Part shown: in pieces, positions 48,065 through 50,667 of the stretch | Position numbering within the stretch: the stretch's first letter is position 1 | Layout: every line of letters begins with the position of its first letter | Origin: an uncultured Collinsella sp. | GTDB lineage: Bacteria; Actinomycetota; Coriobacteriia; Coriobacteriales; Coriobacteriaceae | Assembly: GCA_900768265.1 (NCBI GenBank) | Contig: CAAGCF010000030.1 | Span: forward strand, 1-50,667 | Reading direction: 5' to 3' | DNA length: 50,667 nt | Notes under the pieces: model-generated | The model's input: the letters and a program-made list of their open reading frames with translations, nothing else | Told to the model about the DNA's origin: nothing | The model's database searches: none | Made by a program: the position numbers and the translations under genes

Positions 48065-48761
48065 CGAAAATAAGGGCATTCACGCCACGGGGGTATCGTC
48101 GCGCGTGTGGGCCATGCTTGTTGTGGTCTGCGCAATTAATGTTGCTGCGCATTTCTGGGTGATGCCGAGCTTGCCTGCGCAGATTCCCACGCACTGGGGC
48201 GCGAACGGCGCCGTCGACGGTTGGGGCCCTAGCTGGATGGCCTCCGCGCTCGGCGTGTTGCCTCTGGCACTTCTCGCGATGTTCTACGTCGTGCCACGCA
48301 TCGACCCTAAGGGCGAGGCGTATCGGACCTCGGGCAAGTTCTATCAGGGCTTCGTAATCGCCTTCACCCTGTTCATGTGTGGTATAAGCTGGTTGGGTGA
48401 GCTTACGGTCTGGGGCGTGGTGCCGGCGGTCGGTTCGGTCAACGTGCTGATTTCCGGTGTTGTCGGTTTGCTGTTCATCGGCGTAGGCAACTACTTGCCG
48501 CGTGTGAAGCAGAACTATACGCTCGGTATCAAGACACCCTGGGCGCTTGCCGATCCCGAGAACTGGCGCCGTACGCAGCGTTTTGGCGGCGCCTGCTTTA
48601 TGGTGCTGGGTATTGGCCTGATTGTGATGGGCGTGGCAGGCAGCGTGCTTTCGAGTGAAGTCGTCGCCGCGGTGATTGCGGTTCTGGCGTTTGGTTCGGT
48701 TGGAGCCGTCTACGTCTACTCGTATCTGTTGTGGCGCAAATCGCAGCGAGCCGTTCGCTAA
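48057..48761 (+). CDS. SdpI-family immunity/membrane protein
   Basis: A 234-residue membrane protein with about six TM helices. The family blocks are the DUF1648 segment PTHWGANGAVDGW near residue 47 and the SdpI signature GNYLPRVKQNYTLGIKTPWALADPENWRRTQRFGG (about residues 148-182). It overlaps the repressor gene by 8 bases. In Bacillus SdpI protects against the SdpC toxin and acts as a signal receptor for SdpR. No sdpABC toxin genes are near, so this is an orphan pair. Confidence 0.9.
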   Translation: MNNENKGIHATGVSSRVWAMLVVVCAINVAAHFWVMPSLPAQIPTHWGANGAVDGWGPSWMASALGVLPLALLAMFYVVPRIDPKGEAYRTSGKFYQGFVIAFTLFMCGISWLGELTVWGVVPAVGSVNVLISGVVGLLFIGVGNYLPRVKQNYTLGIKTPWALADPENWRRTQRFGGACFMVLGIGLIVMGVAGSVLSSEVVAAVIAVLAFGSVGAVYVYSYLLWRKSQRAVR

Positions 48762-48827
48762 GGTTGCGGAAAACTAGCGTACGCAGTTCATAGTATGTTC
48801 CGGGGGACTTTTCCCAGGTAGTATTAG

Positions 48828-48855
48828 GGGGTGTGGGCAACCATGCCCCTTTTTC
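48828..48855 (+). terminator. terminator of sdpRI
   Basis: GGGGTGTGG pairs with CCATGCCCC (48828-48836 with 48841-48849, two wobbles) around a GCAA tetraloop, followed by TTTTTC. Confidence 0.8.
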
Positions 48856-48945
48856 GTTAAGCTTCAGAGCTGGTTTCCTCATTTCGTTTCCACTAAAGCG
48901 AATCAAGAATAGGGAAACAGCAGGTAGAAAGGATAAAACAGGCAA

Positions 48946-50625
48946 ATGGCGGAGTTTATCTACCAGATGTATCAGGCTCGTAAGGCCCATGGCGACAAGG
49001 TGATTCTTGACGACGTGACCCTGAGCTTCTATCCCGGTGCCAAGATCGGCGTCGTGGGTCCCAACGGCATGGGTAAGTCGACCCTGCTCAAGATTATGGC
49101 CGGTATCGAGGAGGTCTCCAACGGCGATGCCAGGCTTACCCCCGGCTACACCGTGGGCATCCTGCAGCAGGAGCCGCCGCTCGACGACGACAAAACCGTC
49201 ATCGAGAACGTGCGCATGGCGTTTGGCGATATGATCGCCAAGGTCGATCGCTTCAATAAGATCGGCGAGGAGATGTGCGACCCGGATTGCGACATGGATG
49301 CCCTCATGGCCGAGATGGGCAAGCTCCAGGACGAGATCGATGCCGCCGACGGCTGGGATATCGATTCCAAGCTCGGCCAGGCCATGGACGCCCTGCAGCT
49401 GCCCGATTCTGACATGCCGGTCAACGTGCTTTCCGGCGGCGAGCGCCGTCGCGTGGCCCTGTGCAAGCTGCTGCTCGAGGCTCCCGACCTGCTGCTGCTC
49501 GACGAGCCTACGAACCACCTGGACGCCGAGTCGATCCTGTGGCTCGAGCACTTCCTGCACAACTACCAGGGCGCCGTTCTGGCCGTCACGCACGATCGCT
49601 ACTTCCTGGATAACGTTGCCGAGTGGATCTGCGAGGTCGACCGTGGTCACCTTTATCCCTACAAGGGCAACTACTCCACGTATCTGGAGACCAAGGCCGC
49701 CCGTATCGAGGCTCAGGGTAACCGCGATGCCAAGCTCGCCAAACGCATGGAGGCCGAGCTCGAGTGGGTGCGCAGCTCGCCCAAGGCCCGTCAGGCCAAG
49801 AACAAGGCCCGTCTGGCTCGCTACGAGGAGATGGAGGCCGAGGCCCGCGCAAGCCAGAAGCTCGACTGGACCGACATCCGCATCCCTGTGGGCCCGCGTC
49901 TGGGCAACAAGGTGCTCGAGGCCCATCATCTGCATAAGGAGTTCGATGGCCGTGTGCTCATCGATGACCTTTCGTTCACCCTGCCGCGCAACGGCATCGT
50001 GGGCGTCATCGGCCCCAACGGCGTCGGTAAGACCACGCTGTTCAAGACGATTGTGGGTCTGGAGCCGCTGACTTCGGGCGAGCTCGAGGTGGGCGAGACC
50101 GTCAAAATCTCTTACGTCGATCAGAACCGTTCCGGCATCGACCCCGACAAGAACCTATGGGAGGTCGTCTCGGACGGCCTGGACCACATGATGGTCGGCG
50201 AGACCGAGGTTCCGAGCCGCGCTTATGTGGCGAGCTTTGGCTTTAAGGGCCAGGACCAGCAGAAGCGCGCTGGCGTACTCTCCGGTGGTGAGCGCAACCG
50301 TCTGAACTTGGCGCTTACGCTCAAGCAGGGAGGCAACCTGCTGCTCCTCGACGAGCCCACGAACGACCTCGACGTCGAGACGCTGTCCTCGCTCGAGGCG
50401 GCGCTGCTCGAGTTCCCGGGCTGCTCGGTGGTCATTAGCCACGATCGTATGTTCCTGGACCGCGTTGCCACGCACATCCTGGCGTGGGAGGGCACCGATG
50501 AGAACCCGGGCAACTGGTATTGGTTTGAGGGTAACTTCGAGGCCTATCAGGCCAACCGCATCGAGCGCCTGGGCGAGGACGCAGCCCAGCCGCATCGTAT
50601 CCACAGGAAACTTACCAGGGACTAG
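48946..50625 (+). CDS. ettA: ABC-F translation factor EttA
   Basis: A 559-residue ABC-F protein with two ATPase domains and no TM segment. It gates translation elongation at the ribosomal E site according to ATP level. Walker A motifs are GPNGMGKST and GPNGVGKTT, signatures LSGGERRRVAL and LSGGERNRLNL, Walker B segments LLLLDEPTNHLD and LLLLDEPTNDLD. The inter-domain linker (PtIM) is at about residues 245-310 (EAELEWVRSSPKARQAKNKARLARYEE), and the length matches EttA. The ATG has AAAGG about 11 bases upstream. Confidence 0.95.
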   Translation: MAEFIYQMYQARKAHGDKVILDDVTLSFYPGAKIGVVGPNGMGKSTLLKIMAGIEEVSNGDARLTPGYTVGILQQEPPLDDDKTVIENVRMAFGDMIAKVDRFNKIGEEMCDPDCDMDALMAEMGKLQDEIDAADGWDIDSKLGQAMDALQLPDSDMPVNVLSGGERRRVALCKLLLEAPDLLLLDEPTNHLDAESILWLEHFLHNYQGAVLAVTHDRYFLDNVAEWICEVDRGHLYPYKGNYSTYLETKAARIEAQGNRDAKLAKRMEAELEWVRSSPKARQAKNKARLARYEEMEAEARASQKLDWTDIRIPVGPRLGNKVLEAHHLHKEFDGRVLIDDLSFTLPRNGIVGVIGPNGVGKTTLFKTIVGLEPLTSGELEVGETVKISYVDQNRSGIDPDKNLWEVVSDGLDHMMVGETEVPSRAYVASFGFKGQDQQKRAGVLSGGERNRLNLALTLKQGGNLLLLDEPTNDLDVETLSSLEAALLEFPGCSVVISHDRMFLDRVATHILAWEGTDENPGNWYWFEGNFEAYQANRIERLGEDAAQPHRIHRKLTRD

Positions 50626-50631
50626 TTTGAT

Positions 50632-50660
50632 GTGGCAAAGGGACAGCCCCTTTTTCCCAC
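50632..50660 (+). terminator. hairpin after ettA at the window edge
   Basis: GTGGCAAAGGG can pair with CCCTTTTTCCCAC (50648-50660). It lies 6 bases after the stop codon and is cut short by the end of the window, so its full extent is unknown. Confidence 0.5.
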
Positions 50661-50667
50661 CACCTTA

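Noticed and set aside
1..50667. CRISPR arrays, insertion sequences, prophage genes or restriction systems
   Set aside because: No regularly spaced direct repeats, transposase, integrase or methylase motifs are visible in any part of the window.

Overview
The window looks like a chromosomal segment of a gut actinobacterium of the class Coriobacteriia, most like Collinsella. The reasons are a GC-rich coding style, strong AGGAGG-type ribosome binding sites, frequent GTG/TTG starts, an anaerobic ribonucleotide reductase (NrdD/NrdG) and several Fe-S or glycyl-radical enzymes. The genus is an inference. No phage, IS element or CRISPR array is visible; this is mostly ordinary chromosome with a few unusual accessory modules.

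Layout. 1-110: tRNA-Val(GAC) and its terminator. 215-7884: a compact acyl-thioester module: Sfp-type phosphopantetheinyl transferase, TetR regulator, SCP2-type thiolase, DUF35 zinc-ribbon/OB partner, dedicated acyl carrier protein, Pta/Ptb-type phosphate acyltransferase, butyrate-kinase-family kinase, MFS transporter and a small membrane protein. A palindrome ahead of the thiolase is a candidate TetR operator. 8180-11684: nrdD and nrdG behind an NrdR-like box and a long leader, separated by two large inverted repeats. 11751-13421: folE, an HD hydrolase, folB. 13428-20917: housekeeping genes (YgjP-like peptidase, dipeptidase, SlyD-like FKBP, orphan UreE, HAD phosphatase, Fur, acylphosphatase, Gfo/Idh/MocA oxidoreductase, RNase HI, LysR). 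21077-22503: metY behind a short Cys-containing leader peptide. 22816-27422: a secreted coiled-coil protein, a small membrane protein, PanE-like reductase, Fe-S aldo-keto reductase, endonuclease IV.

27570-30660 is a polar amino-acid ABC transporter whose permease carries an unusual extracytoplasmic N-terminal domain. 30863-30972 is a cobalamin riboswitch aptamer, followed by a 1515-residue membrane-anchored surface protein (31178-35725). That protein has GLUG-like, FIVAR, Ig-like and QNxDGGF-type alpha/alpha-barrel regions, which suggests a B12-regulated, perhaps B12-binding, surface protein. 35866-37597 holds flavodoxin, DUF3793 and an HMA-domain membrane protein. 37619-39542 is an SOS-type YolD/Y-family polymerase pair with two LexA-like boxes. 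39739-45620 holds PAP2 phosphatase, a truncated Fe-ADH-like protein, Pgi, two HAD phosphatases and a PfkB sugar kinase. 45900-50625 holds TatD, TcdA, an SdpR/SdpI pair and EttA.

A theme not explained by the genes is a series of long intergenic inverted repeats (about 1603, 7899, 10687, 11004, 17315, 26471, 45666). Each has its own arm sequence, and many imperfections are G-U wobbles. One is an inverted duplication that includes the 3' end of nrdD. A separate small repeat family occurs near 39600 and 41030.
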